The notes beneath the pieces are model-generated. The model was given only the letters and a program-made list of their open reading frames with translations, had not been told where the DNA came from and ran no database searches. From positions 172,181,741 to 172,245,740 of the forward strand of contig CM041465.1 in NCBI GenBank assembly GCA_023213395.1: a stretch of 64,000 nucleotides of DNA. The letters are read 5' to 3'. The stretch comes from Cycas panzhihuaensis. Taxonomy: Eukaryota > Cycadophyta. Made by a program: the position numbers and the translations under genes. Positions 9,918 to 21,599 of this stretch are shown in pieces (position 1 is the stretch's first letter; the number at the start of each line of letters is the position of its first letter).

Positions 9918-12480
9918 AGTATACCTTTTCACAACCATCCTTGTGGTGGTTGCCTTTATTACCCCACAATGGCATGTGTCTCAGTTAGAGTCCATGGTTC
10001 AAGATGAAAAGGCTCAACAAAAAGGGGCTATCATTTATTAATTAGTTGTTCAATGTTCGTAGGGATGGTGGAAACTATAGGAGATGGTTAGACAAGAATT
10101 CTTGGTTAAGATGTTTGATAAGTTCATTATCGAGGAAATCTAGAATTGTTGTCCAATGGAATTAATCCTAAATCTTACCACAAGTAGGAACATTTAATGG
10201 TGGAGGGACTAGGCATGGAACTGAGTCAAATCATTCCTTAATTTTTTGGATCCCATGTGTGCAGACTCCTTGTGCCTTGTGATAGTACTGTTGATAAGTT
10301 TAACAAAATCTGAAGCATTAAATCCAACAATGCCATCTAGTAGAGTAGGTTCTAAAAGAGCTAGAGCATGCTAATGGAGCCAAAAAGGGCCCTTTTTCCC
10401 TGGTCAATCATACATGATGGGTTAGCAATCAAATCTAGGTTGGGCAAACTCAGTAATAAAGATGTGACGTGTCTTTTGTCAGCAAGCAAAGACACTAAAA
10501 CACTTCTTATAGGCTTGTCCCTTTGCCAAGTCAACTTGGAAATGGGTGATGAAAATCCCGCAACCTATGTTGAGTGATAGGCTTGGATGGAATGTAGCGC
10601 TATTTGGTGATAACAAGGCCTTCTCCAAAACATTAATGCAAGCTTGGGAATTCCTTAAGAGCGAGGTGTTCCTTTTCATTTGGAAATACAAGAATGTTGT
10701 GCTTTTCAAAGACATCTAAATGCTGTACTAATATTGTTAAATTCATGTGCATTACACATAAGCATGTAGGCCAGAAAGGTACAAGTAGAGTTAAGTCATC
10801 TCCTTGAGCTCATAGATCAAGGGGGTCTACATTATGCACTATGTCTCGTGTGCTCCTAAAGGAAGGCAACTCTCCACAACACAAAGCTCAACATTAGCCA
10901 AACTAGAGGGAGGAGTTGATCTTGTCATAGATGCCCTCTAGCACCATATTGGGACTTGCCTTAGACAAAGTAGTGCTCTGCCTCTAGAATGTACAATAGC
11001 TTCCTAAGCCTAAAGGCCATTGAGTAGTGGGCCGCATAGGTTTTGGTCCTGATCAATATAGAGTTTACATGTACAACAACTAAAAATTGTGTGAAAATTG
11101 TTGACTTCGATTACAGCACACCGATTGTCTTGAAAACTGCCCCTTTACACTTTAGTCGTGTGTCCTTGTCACCTTAATGTCAATGTCCTCATGCCTCAAG
11201 CCCCATACACCTTGCCAACTTGACACTACATGTTAACACATCTTCATATACACAAATATAACATATAGGAAACACTTCACTCAAGCATACACATAAATTA
11301 TGCATATGTCTTCCTTGTAACTCAATATTTCATTAATCAATAGTTAGTTACAAGGCCATGGGAATGTCTCACATAGGAGTATGCTTGAATGCTCGACTCT
11401 CATGCTTAACAACATTAGCTATGTTCCATTCGTTTAGCTCTCACACCAAAACCATGGTGCGAATGGCTTATTTATACCCTATTTTAGAACAGCTTTGCCC
11501 TAACAATCATAACCATTCCAGAGTGACTTTTAACCTTTTATAACAAAACTCAATTACAATTTAGTAAAAGCATCATTTCCATACACCTGTATGGTTGTAT
11601 GAACATTTTTTATCATAGTCACTAAGTTACTGGAAAATTGTTTCCTTTTGATCATTCCCATTATTTGATAATTATACTTGTTCTATACCAACAATGCCCG
11701 TTCTTTGATACACTAAGAGCCACTCCCAGAGACTCATTTTATAGACCTGCAACTATTCCAACCATTCCTACAAATATTCTGGTCGTTTCAAGTGCCCATA
11801 TGCTAGTTTTCATGCATACATCTATCTCATGGTAAGCATCCTTAAGCAAGGAGTATGCCCGCGTGTTTCGACGAGAACACCAAAAAAACCTAATCCAGCT
11901 CCATGTAAGATAGCCAAAGTACAGTTGAGCAATTAACATTATATATTTGCTTACATTTTGGGCGAAGGTCATAATCTGCAAGAACGTTCTATGAAAAGCT
12001 TTTCTGTCATCTTTTTTAGATGACGTTCTTTACTGGTTGAAAAACAGATCCAAGGGTATTCTACAAGCTTCATTTCTCTTAGAAACTGCGTGATCACTCT
12101 CTGACAAATCTTGTCAAAATTTTTGGTTTTGCAATGGGTTTGCTTTCCCCACCTCTTCTCTAGAGCTGCCCCTACAAATTGATCATTTATGCTTTTCTCC
12201 AACATAAATTTTCATGTAATTAACTGGGAAGGTAACATCTATTTGGAGCAATGACAGAAACACTCAAACTGTTGTTGTTTTTCATTTTCATAATCTTGAA
12301 AGCTTCCTTAATTTTAGTGATTTGGCATATTGATCAATTATAGGATGGAAGTTATGGTCAATTTTTTTTCGTTTTCTCTTTTTTTCCTTTTCTAAATTTT
12401 CATGTTTATGCATTAGGATGGAATCAAAATCTTGATACTAAAACAACCTCGGTTCTCTCCAACTTCAAGTAACATGTTAT
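9918..12480. other. Intergenic stretch with no recognisable gene
   Basis: The sequence is AT-rich, with short open frames (longest about 80 codons) that show no family motif and no agreement between neighbouring frames. It is probably very old transposon debris. No LTR end, primer site or terminal repeat was found. Confidence 0.6.
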
Positions 12481-12489
12481 GATACAACT

Positions 12490-12740
12490 AGTTGACTTCT
12501 CCAAGAAATTTTCCCACCTTAACTACAATGGGTTTGAGTTTTCTACCCTTGATCACTTTAGGCAGCAATTGGCCTACTAGTTCCCTCAGCTAGATAGTGC
12601 CATTCTCATACACCTCTTGAATCACATTCAATCCTTTCCAATGCATCTTTAATTCTTCCTGATGCATTTGGGATCTGTTGTTAGAGTGCCATACAATCAC
12701 CCTTTTCGAGACATGGTGGCCTGACATAGCAGTCATGCCA
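12490..12740 (-). pseudogene. pol: gypsy B integrase C-terminal remnant
   Basis: In one minus-strand frame the translation includes KMHWKGLNVIQEVYENGTI and, after a stop, LRELVGQLLPKVIKGRKLKP. This matches the end of plant gypsy integrases, in which a W-x-G-P-Y/F-x-V segment is followed by N-G-T-Y/I-x-L and a V-N-G-x-R-L-K-P-Y motif. The copy is short and contains a stop, and no integrase core is recognisable upstream. Confidence 0.6.
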
Positions 12741-13299
12741 TGGTTTTTTTAATTTTGCTTCCTCCTTGCTATAGTTGGCTTTTTTATTTTCTTCTTATTG
12801 TCCTTTAATTGATCTTCCCCTTTGCCACTATGACTTCAAAAATGTGGCTATCATGCATTCCATTTCATTAATATTCATTGTTGTCATCCTCACAACAATG
12901 GTCATTTGTGTTTTCACAATTACCCATATTTCTGGACTCCTATGATTAATGTTGGGAATAATTCTCATATTATAATAATTAATTCTTGTATTTACTCCAT
13001 ATATTTTTGCAAGCAATTGTGGATATATGAATTTCCATCACTACCTTTAGAGTCCAAGTCTACTTGTAATTTTCCATAACCATTGGGCTCTTGTTCTTAT
13101 GGGTTGTCCATTACCATTGCTTCCTCTACAACCTTGTATGCTCCTCGAGAGTATCAAACTTGAAATACTCGAGCTTGTAATCATTGAATTACTTGCGACA
13201 ATGGAATGGTTAACTTTAACTACTCTGAGGATGTTGTTGAATATATTAGGTGCATTGATTGTGTGGTCTCAATTGTTTGTGGCTTCTCCACTACGACAA

Positions 13300-13930
13300 C
13301 CTCACTTCATTTTGGGGATGTCCTTTTATATACTTGCTTCACCTCTAATTTGGGTAAGGTGGGGCAATTTTTTTTTGCTTCCTTAGCCACTTCCTTCAAT
13401 TCCTTCTTAACTTCGGTTAAGCGATTAGTTTCCATCTTAGGTTTTGGCCAATTTGACTCATCCTTCTTAGGGTTAATTGTTAATACGCTTCTTGTTTGTA
13501 GATTTATCGTTTTGAGTGTGTCAAGCACAATTGACATAAGGCTGCTTTATCTCACATTTAGCAGCCAATTTTTCAAAGGGTGATTACATTGTCCACAATT
13601 TTTGCATTTGTGGGTGCTATTGTCTTCCACATTTTCATAGGGGCAATCAAAAGCCCAATGCCCGAACTCCAAGCAAAACATGCATCTTCTTGCTACCTTC
13701 TTCTTTTCTGGTTGGTCAAGAATTATTTTAGTCGAATATGATGACCTAATTACCTCTTTTCCTTGGCCCCTATCTTGGACATTATTTTGACATTTGTTTT
13801 GTAAAATGTCCTATAGGCTATGAGTTGTAGATTCACAAACGAGGCACCATTTTTCCTCCATACTTGCTCCAGTGCAATGACTGCTAGTAAGTTTAGTTTC
13901 TATTTTTGTTAGTTCCATCTTTTAACACTT
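13300..13930 (-). pseudogene. gag: gypsy B gag C-terminal part with zinc knuckles
   Basis: The minus-strand translation gives CMFCLEFGHWAFDC (a complete CX2CX4HX4C knuckle, about 13643-13684) and then CKNCGQCNHPLKNW, a second knuckle whose last Cys is Trp. Upstream is a third Cys-rich segment (WCLVCESTTHS). Downstream lies a Lys/Glu-rich stretch (13307-13537; VKKELKEVAKEAKK). Multiple knuckles with a following charged region suit a gypsy gag C-terminus. The frame is broken. Confidence 0.65.
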
Positions 13931-14942
13931 ACATTTGATATGACACATTTACATGGAAACGACACATTTTTTGTCTTTTTCAAAAAATTCCCTTAAAAAA
14001 TAACTAAGAATATACAAGTTCAAAAGATTAACTTTTGGAAAACAACACTTTTTTGATATTTTTTGAATTTTAAAGACAATTAACATCCACGATAATTCCT
14101 AAAAGGATACATCTTTATGAGAAAAATAAAAAAACAAAAGCTAAATGGTTTGAAAAAGTTCACATGCAGCTAAAATTATAATACATTTATAAATTTTCAA
14201 AGTTAGTTTAATATAAAATTTACAAAAACACTTAAAACGTGTACATTTATACATCATCATATGAATTTTTAGAATATGATAGGAAATCATCTTCTTTCAC
14301 AGAGGGTACATGTGCACCCTCCAGGTCATCATTGAGCCGATCATGAACTTGTGATATTTCAACATCAATACATGGACTTGTCTTTGGAATCTTTTGCATT
14401 ATAATATTTTGGGTCTGTTTTTAAAGATAACTAATGGAGGTTAACGTAAAATCATATACATGTTCACATCATCCAATACTAGTGTATCAAGTCATGGCTT
14501 GTTCTTTCGTATTTGAGTCACTTTGTTTGACTTCGTTCTCTTTCCTGTCGAAACCATTTCTTCTCTATATGCCCTTGACAAGGGATCTATAGAGTTTGTT
14601 CTATACCAATGAACTTGAATTGCACCTATCTACTCACCTTTGTAGAATAGTTCAATAATCTTTGCAATCCAAAAAGAATGATTCAACTTAATCATCGTTA
14701 GCTAAAACTGCAATCATATTGCCAACCTTTAAATCTTGTACGAACCCCTCCCATATTTACTCCAGTCTCTCACGGCATGAACAATATCTTCTCGCACCTA
14801 AATACATCTCCCTTGCTTCCCTATGCAAATTGTGTATAGACATCCTATGCACAATAGCTACGTTATGATCGATCAAATTCAATGCAACAATTAAACCAAC
14901 AACCATCCATTGAAAAAAAGTAACCAATGGTCTATCACTTTC

Positions 14943-16418
14943 TTATGTAATCTGTATGATTTCTTCCTGTTCTAGAAAAAACATTCTCCACCATGAGATA
15001 TCTATTGCTTTGACATGAATGAAGGCATCTTCAATGGTCTTCTTTATCTCTTCCAGACAATTTAAATAATTGACATCTCGTTTTGTTTTCTTAGCATTAA
15101 AGATATCTATATTTGTCATAAGTGAATCCATTTTGATGCAAGTATTCTATGGTTTGGAATATATTTCAAAAAAGCCAAGCCACTCATATAGGCAACCATG
15201 TTGGACTATTTGTAATTTTTTTGTCTCGTAGCACTATATTCTCATCATCTTTCTTAATGAGGAATTGGTGCTGAAAACTGATGTGATGAATATCATGGAT
15301 GCATTTATCACCTGCACCGTCATCATAAACAAACCTTTTCATATCAATTGTTTCTTTCATAATATGCAATTTTGGCCTTTTTCCATACTCTTTACTAATG
15401 ATTGAGCATAATGATGGCAAACTCCACACATTATTCTTGCTCAGTTTTGCTGAAAATCAACTAAATGTATGATCAATATGATCATGTGTGTGCCCCACTA
15501 GAAAAAATCCTCTTTTTTTTTCGAAAACACCAATCTCAATAAGCATTCATAAGTATGCTACTACCACCTTATTTTTGTTTTCCCCGCATGTGTTTTCCAA
15601 CTACAAATAAAGTGTTGAGGGAATTGTTCCACTCTAGTTATTCAAAATATTATGGATCATTAGAACTGTTAAACTTTGGATAATTATGAATATTTGGTGT
15701 TGTAAAATAGACTTGGGTAGACAATACTCCATTAAAAATCATACAACCAACCAAATGGATTTGTACAAAATTTTTCTCCTCCAAGTTTTTTAGAATTTGA
15801 AGAAAGTGAGGCAAGACTGCTTTCTTTTGATTCATTCCATCTATAACAAGACCCACATATTTGCCAGGATGATCATAACATTTTTTTTTCGATGTTTTGC
15901 TAGCTTTCTCCTCTCTTGTGCTTGTTGTTCATGATGTTTTTGAAGTGTCGCAATAGTTGATTCTACAAACAATCGAAGTATAAATTTAAAGTTATTGTAC
16001 ATGTATATACCAAAAATTAAAAATGTTGTGCATGACAATATCCATTACCTCTTTCATCATTGTTCCTTTTGTCTCTCTTTAACTTTAGCTTTGCAAAAAT
16101 TGAACACACACCCATTCTAGTTTTCCTTCGTATATGTACATGTTTAAATTGTTGTTTCCAAATCCTTGTGAAATGTATATATGAGACATAACCCTGTACA
16201 TGATCATTTGCATAATTGTTATAGTAACTATACACATCAGTTCTAGAAATATTATCAGGTAAATATGCTGTGCTGTAATTTGGCGTGACCTCTCCATGCA
16301 ATGCAACAAAACCCTGAAGCCATTTTTTAACATTTAAACCCAAATAGCTTGTAGGTTGAACATTTGCCGTAGAGAAGTTTGAAGCATCAAGTTGTGCATT
16401 ATTTTTGATATTAGACAA
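14943..16418 (-). pseudogene. DUF7869-like gene (transposon-associated), decayed
   Basis: Several consecutive minus-strand frames read as one broken gene. The N-terminal part (16418-16017) has KWLQGFVALHGEVTPNYS and ISRTDVYSYYNN. The middle part (15856-15650) has IDGMNQKKAVLPHFLQILKN and FVQIHLVGCMIFNG. The next part has GENKNKVVVAYL (about 15566-15600), MLIEIGVFE, then in another frame FFLVGHTHDHIDHTFS (about 15460-15502). The last parts (15429-15184, 15131-14943) have no landmark I recognise. The combination of E-N-K-N, a Leu/Val-rich helix and V-G-H-T-H-x-x-I-D-x-x-F-S is, from memory, characteristic of DUF7869-domain proteins, which occur in many eukaryotes in repeated, transposon-like contexts. 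Function is unknown; at least four frameshifts or stops are present. Confidence 0.6.
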
Positions 16419-16579
16419 CCAATGACTTCCAACTGAAAGGATCCACTAAAAAACACATGCAACAAATAACTTTCGTGCAACATGTCCACTCTTATACTTT
16501 CTCATACTACTAAATGAAAATTTATTTTGTTTATGTCTACCCAACAATAAATAATCACTCCTTATTCCCAAGTTTAATT

Positions 16580-17010
16580 TGTTGGGTACTCGCTAGTCTA
16601 GCATTTATACTAGCGGTGAGCTTTGTCTTTTAAGTGGATGGTGGCAAATGTCAGCTAATCAACTTCAAACATGTGATTGAGTGCAAAATATGAATCTAAT
16701 TTACTGATCCAACTGCAAGTTGCATCCTTATTAAGATCTAGATTGAAAACTAGGATATTGATCTTGTGATTGAATGTTTGTTGTTGTGGAGATTGGGGAG
16801 GTGGGGTTCCACCTTGTGAGGTGCTAGTGGAGTTGGAGCTAGCTGCAGAGATAAAACTTTAGAGTTGAATGTGCATAGTTGCAACTTGTTTAGTTAGGTT
16901 TGCAAGGTCCATTGATAGCTTGGTGGTATCTTGTTTGTGTGTCCTGCATAGAGAGGAGATGGGTTTCCAAAGAGGAAAGGCGTTTAAAGTGATTTGGTGG
17001 TGCCATCATT
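16580..17010 (-). pseudogene. gag: gypsy B gag N-terminal remnant
   Basis: From an ATG near 17010 the minus strand begins MAPPNHFKRLSSLETHLLSM and continues, with frame changes, to ATCSWISKLDSYFALNHMFE, then a stop, then LTFATIHLKDKAHR. The pattern of a single W-I/L-x-K-L/A-D/E-x-Y-F, then a helix ending near L-K-D-K-A-x-x-W, is the start of the gypsy gag domain. It is cut just after AHR, shortly before the DUF7869-like gene. Confidence 0.6.
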
Positions 17011-17019
17011 GATGAAATG

Positions 17020-18507
17020 TAGAAGGGGTCTTGATGAAGCGGGATATAGTCAGAAGAAAGGAATGCAAGAAATGGGAGAGATAAGTAGAATGAGCATCAA
17101 AGGAGTGGGGATATATAAAAGGGAGAGAGAGGTGGAGGGGTAGGGTGCAGGGTGTCTATAGGCTATTGATCCCAAAAATTAAGTAAGAAAATCACCTAGT
17201 GCACTTGAACAAGCGCAATGAGCTCGTCAAGATGAGACAAGTAGGTTGTAAGTGAAAAATTGAGGCATGTGAGGGCCATGGAGTGCCTATAAGCTAGTTT
17301 TCCACGAAATTGATGGTTGAAAATGACCTAGCGGATTCTGATCAGAACAAGATGCTAATCAAAATAAGATGCACAAACTTTTATGGTCAATTTTTCGGTT
17401 ATGGATTTTTTTTTGCGATGAGTCTAGCGGCACAAGTCTCGATTAAATCCGATAAGTATTGACAAAGTTACGACTTTTTTCTTTTTCTTCTCTCTCTCTC
17501 TCTCTCTTTTCAGAAAAAAGAATGGACTGACTGTGGGACTACACTCAACTGGGTTGGACTGAGTTTAGGTGAAGTGGATATTGACTCTAATGCAAATGGT
17601 GTTCAAAGTTTGGACAAGAACTCTAATGCTGTGTTTCTAGTTGTTGATTGTACTAAAAGATTCTTGAGAGTTGAACTGTGTAAATTTGCAGATATGTTTC
17701 GATTTGATAGTCTTGCTATTTTTTGTAAGATCACCTTGCTAAATGTGATGGTGTTTGTACACAGTGTTGTTATTGATTTACTTAGTAGTAAGTCATAGCA
17801 AAAAATTTGTAGTAGTTCCCAGTTGTATTGACAGAAGTACAATAGACTCGGGATGTTTGTATGGAAGGTTTGTGCAATAATTGTTGTGCAGATGATCGGT
17901 GGACTTACCGGACTCTGACAAGGGAGTGTTTGGCTTTGTAGGCCTTGCGATAAACTTCCTTGTTATTACTATAGCTCGGTCAATATCTCAAGGCACTACT
18001 TATAGAGGAAAAACTATCCTCGTAAGGTCTACAGTCATGCAGGGGTGTTTGTGCAAAGTAGCTTCTAGGCACTAACTGTTAACCTGTGCACCACAGAGGG
18101 GCAAACAATCAACAATTTTCCTATTTTAAGCTAGTGAGGGGTCCTCCTATATACTCGAAGGTACGTAGAAGCACAACTCTGTAGCTAGGTTCTGTCTAAG
18201 GCCTAGGTATTGGTGCAGTTCACACCTTAGTTCACACTGTGGCATACACCCAACTGTGCTTAGCCAAAAGTGACAGATCCCCATGATGTTTATAGACCCT
18301 CGTCACAAGGTTTCTACCTAAACTTTAGGGGAAGGGAGGGTGGGATTTATTGATTTGGAGTGTGTTGCCCGCTTGCAGTTGACTTATGTAGATAAGAAAA
18401 CTAAATAGAATTTTTGTAAAGAAGAATGAAAACTGCTTGGAGGAGAGGGTTTGGGAATTCACTGAGGGGAAAATTCCTTTTTTCTTCCCACTAGATCTTT
18501 GCACCTT
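17020..18507 (-). other. Leader of gypsy B; no gene seen
   Basis: This sits between the primer site and the gag remnant. It includes a (TC)n microsatellite at about 17,488-17,508 and otherwise no recognised motif. About 1.5 kb is long for a leader, so further old insertions are likely. Open frames here are short and unsupported. Confidence 0.5.
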
Positions 18508-18519
18508 GCTCTGATACCA
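18508..18519 (-). other. Primer-binding site of gypsy B
   Basis: This reads TGGTATCAGAGC on the minus strand, separated by two bases from the LTR end CATAACA. It is a perfect match to the initiator tRNA-Met type site and defines 18522-18916 as a 5' LTR. Confidence 0.93.
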
Positions 18520-18521
18520 CT

Positions 18522-18916
18522 TGTTATGATCCCAACCAGTAATTTTTACTCTCAAGGGAAGAAGAGAGAGCACAAATAGATAATTTTATTTATTGTAATA
18601 GCTTAGGTTACATTCAAAATATGAAAGGGCGCAAGAAAGTTTAGAGGACAACAAAAGAGAAGATGTATGTAAATACAATCTTACAAGAAGATATTATGAC
18701 ATAAGAGATTTCTTTACAAATGTGTGACCTTAAATAGACAAAAGTGGTCATTTTACCCTAGCATCCTATTGGCGGACCATGCGGCCTTTAATTTCATTGG
18801 TGGAGATATGCGGCCCATGCACACACATTGATAATTGACATTAACCTTTACAACCTCAACCATGTAGTCAGATGCTTATACGTTGTTAACCTTGGGAGGT
18901 TACTTAACAAATAACA
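18522..18916 (-). repeat. 5' LTR of gypsy B (395 bp)
   Basis: On the minus strand it starts TGTTAT and ends ATAACA, a perfect 6-bp inverted pair at both ends, with the primer site two bases beyond. The right boundary is chosen from the inverted repeat because no partner LTR is visible. A TATTTAA stretch in the middle (about 18,730-18,740) could be its TATA box. Confidence 0.8.
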
Positions 18917-19112
18917 CCAATAATATATATACAATAGATACCAAAACTTACAATGGATAAAGAAATGTCATGGGCTTCCTCTTTGAGGCGAGGCATCCTC
19001 TTGAATCCACTCCTTAAGGCCCAAAACATGGTAGATTTAGAACCCAAAATGCTGATAAAACCTTAGGCTAGAAGGCCTTATATATAGACATCAAGGTCCA
19101 AATTAAAGAAGT

Positions 19113-19230
19113 TGGCTAGAATAATTACTCAAAGTCAGCGAGAATAATTAGCAAGTTCGGCCAAAATAATTAATAGAAGTCGGCTAGAATAATTAGTATT
19201 GGCCAGAATAATTAATAAAAGTAGGCTAGA
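19113..19230. repeat. Degenerate short tandem repeat around AATAATTA
   Basis: Five to six imperfect units of roughly 20-27 bases share GGC(T/C)A(G/A)AATAATTA, spaced by AAGT(C/T)(A/G)G-like linkers. It looks like an old minisatellite. No coding content. Confidence 0.75.
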
Positions 19231-19280
19231 CTGCATAATGGCTTCGCCCAAACTTCTAGAGTAGGAATGCTACATTCACC

Positions 19281-19607
19281 ATGATCTTCAAAGAAAGGCC
19301 CATGAGATTCATACTAGAAGGGTGGCACTATCAATCAAAAGGGTTCACATGTCTACCAAGCCAATTGGTATCATCATATAGAATGGAAAAGAAGTTAAAA
19401 AAAGGATACTCCAAAATAGACCTTAGATGTTATGCCACGAAGGTCGTAATTGGAGAGCCACAAAAAATGAAAAAATTGCAAGTGATTCTTGACATGCATG
19501 CCAAAATCTTTCAAGAACTAGTAGTTGGACTTCCACCAAATCAATGCATGGAACATTTTATCGAATTAGAATTTAAGGCCAAACCTAGCAATACCAAACC
19601 ATATTGA
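19281..19607 (+). pseudogene. pol: Gypsy pol fragment (protease-RT linker)
   Basis: The C-terminal half of this 108-codon frame, LQVILDMHAKIFQELVVGLP followed by PNQCMEHFIELEFKAKP, matches the linker before gypsy RT (family: L-x-x-Y-x-D-V-F-x-E-L-P-x-x-L-P-P-x-R-x-x-x-H-x-I-x-L). After the TGA at 19605, weak similarity continues (KTYFEQFIQK, IVVPFNFG) and then stops. No LTR or other domains are attached, so it is an isolated scrap. Confidence 0.65.
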
Positions 19608-20748
19608 TATCAATACCTATAAAAAACATACTTTGAACAATTCATCCAAAAACCACTTGATGTTAGTATAGTTGTTCCTTTCAATTTTGGTTTTCCTGTT
19701 TTAACTATCTTCCCTCCATTTTCCTTTTGCCCTATTTGGGTCAAATCAACCTTGCTCGATTGGCTGACACAATGTTAAATTTTCTATTATATTTGCTTAC
19801 TACTTCACATGCTATCAAACCAATAGATCAATGCACCCAACAAATTGCTATCAACCCAATATCTCTCTGCCTCGCTCTTCTTAGTTGCCATGTGTTTGCA
19901 TGGCCTACAGTCTTCCGTGATCCTAGTATGTTCTTGTGCAACCTTGCTAAATCATTATTTAATTCTCCAAAGTTCATCTTGGGCCAAACAACTTAAACCC
20001 ATTCTACACTACTCCTTGCATCACCATCCCATCACATTCTTAATACTACAATCTAACAAGCATCTGCCTTGATCATTTTCAGGCATTCTTTGAATTGTTA
20101 AGAGCCTCCATATTCTTGAATGTGCACTGGCCAGAGATAAGAGGCGGTGGCCGCACCTCCTCATAACACGTCTTGTGACTTTTCCTCATCAAATTTTTGA
20201 TGTTATTACTAAGTTTTTAAGTTAGGAACATCAATGATATATTTTGGTGATCTTTAAAAGTACATGCTATTAGTTATAAGGGGGCACGTGTTTGCAAAAG
20301 TCGCACTCTTTGGGAATATGTCTTTTGGCATATTCCTCTCAATGAAAGAATATAAAAAGACCCTTTTAAACCTTTGATATATGAGATTTTACCTATTGTG
20401 AAGTTATTTGAAGTGCTTTTGGTCTGTTTTGAGTACGGATCAAGGAGATTTTTAGTGTTTTTGACTTGGAGACCGTGCACTATAGCTGTGTGGAGCCGTC
20501 CTTTGTTCCTGAAGCATCATTTTGAGTGCCTTAAGGGTCATTTTTGACTCCTTTTTAGGGTATTTTAACCCCGTTTGTTGACGATTAAGGAGGCATAAAC
20601 AGTTGGTGGCTCACTTAGCGTGGGTATAATCAGTATTGGGTGCCTTTGGAAGCGTGCTCGTGAGGCAGAGGAGGACACATGGGTGCAATTTTGTCCTGCA
20701 AACATTCGTTTTGGTGTTGTTTAACCCATATTGAAGCTTGTTTCTCGA
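19608..20748. other. Unassigned region upstream of C3 gag
   Basis: C3 should have a leader and 5' LTR here, but nothing resembles its 3' LTR (24744-25118). Possible remains are a TATA-like ATATAAAAAG at about 20,350 and AGTTGGTGGCTCACTTAGCG near 20,600, which is not the primer site used elsewhere in the window. No gene recognised. Confidence 0.5.
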
Positions 20749-21570
20749 GATGGAACGCATTATGCCCAAAGTTATCTTCAATGGTAACAATTTCAGCAAG
20801 TGGAAGGCCAATATGGAACTTATTCTAATGGTGAATCAACTCTAGGGTATCACCAAGGCGAAAGTAGACACGATTCCATTAGACCATAAGGAGCGAATTC
20901 GTCTCGAAGAGAAGCGATTTATGGCCGTGGGACTGTTGAAACAGTCACTAGCGCCGGACCAGAGAACGTTGGTTCACAATCTTGACGAATCAACAGAGAT
21001 ATGGAGAAAACTATGTGATACACTTGAAAAGAAGTAGGCGAATAGACATCTGGAATTGAAGTTGGAATTACTCAACTCACATGTGGAGGATGAGAACAAC
21101 ATCAGCTCCTACCTTAACAAGATTACAGACTTGAAGAATAAGCTAGAGGAACTGAAGCCAAACTCGATCGATGATGCATTGCTATTTGCAATAGTCATGT
21201 CGAAATTGTCGGCTGCCTTCGCCACATTCCAGACCATTTATGTTAGAGATGAAGTGATGGAAGCAGAAACGTTTGATGGGCTTAAAAACCTAATTCTAAC
21301 AGAGGATACCGCTCAAACATCAAGGTATGCTTGTAGGTTCTAGTTCAAGTCAGGCCCTAGCCATGAAAACTCAGAGGAAGGAGGCCATTAAGGAGAAGAA
21401 GATCACATAGAGGTCAGGAGAAAGTTCTCAAGATAAAAAGAAGTTCAACGAGAAATGCAATTACTGCAAGAAGGATGGTCACCATGAGAAGAATTGTTGG
21501 TTCAAGTGTCGTGACAAGCACAAAGTCAACCAGGATGATAAAGGAAAGAACATTGTTGCTCACTGCGTCT
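20749..21570 (+). pseudogene. gag: C3 gag with zinc knuckle
   Basis: It starts MERIMPKVIFNGNNFSKWK, a typical copia gag opening (F-N/D-G-x-N-F/Y-x-x-W). A TAG follows within 35 codons, then an open stretch (MAVGLLKQSLAPDQRTLVHN), a second TAG, and the UBN2-type gag core from 21056 (MKLELLNSHVEDENNISSYL, then KLEELKPNSIDDALLFAIV). The zinc knuckle CNYCKKDGHHEKNC (CX2CX4HX4C) lies near 21,455-21,500 after another stop. Confidence 0.88.
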
Positions 21571-21599
21571 AAGTAAAAGCCTTATCAACCGAATCTGAT

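Larger units (their letters stand above)
12480..18916 (-). mobile_element. Ty3/gypsy element B, decayed and interrupted
   Basis: On the minus strand the order is 5' LTR (18916-18522), primer site, long leader, gag N-terminal domain (about 17010-16580), foreign DUF7869-like gene (16418-14943), gag zinc knuckles (about 13900-13560) and integrase C-terminus (about 12740-12490). Most of protease, RT and the integrase core is not recognisable, so a large internal deletion or heavy decay is inferred. That the pieces belong to one element rests on order and strand only. Confidence 0.6.

Noticed and set aside
20590-20625. AGTTGGTGGCTCACTTAGCG as an alternative tRNA primer site for C3
   Set aside because: I cannot match it to a specific tRNA 3' end, and no LTR end precedes it.
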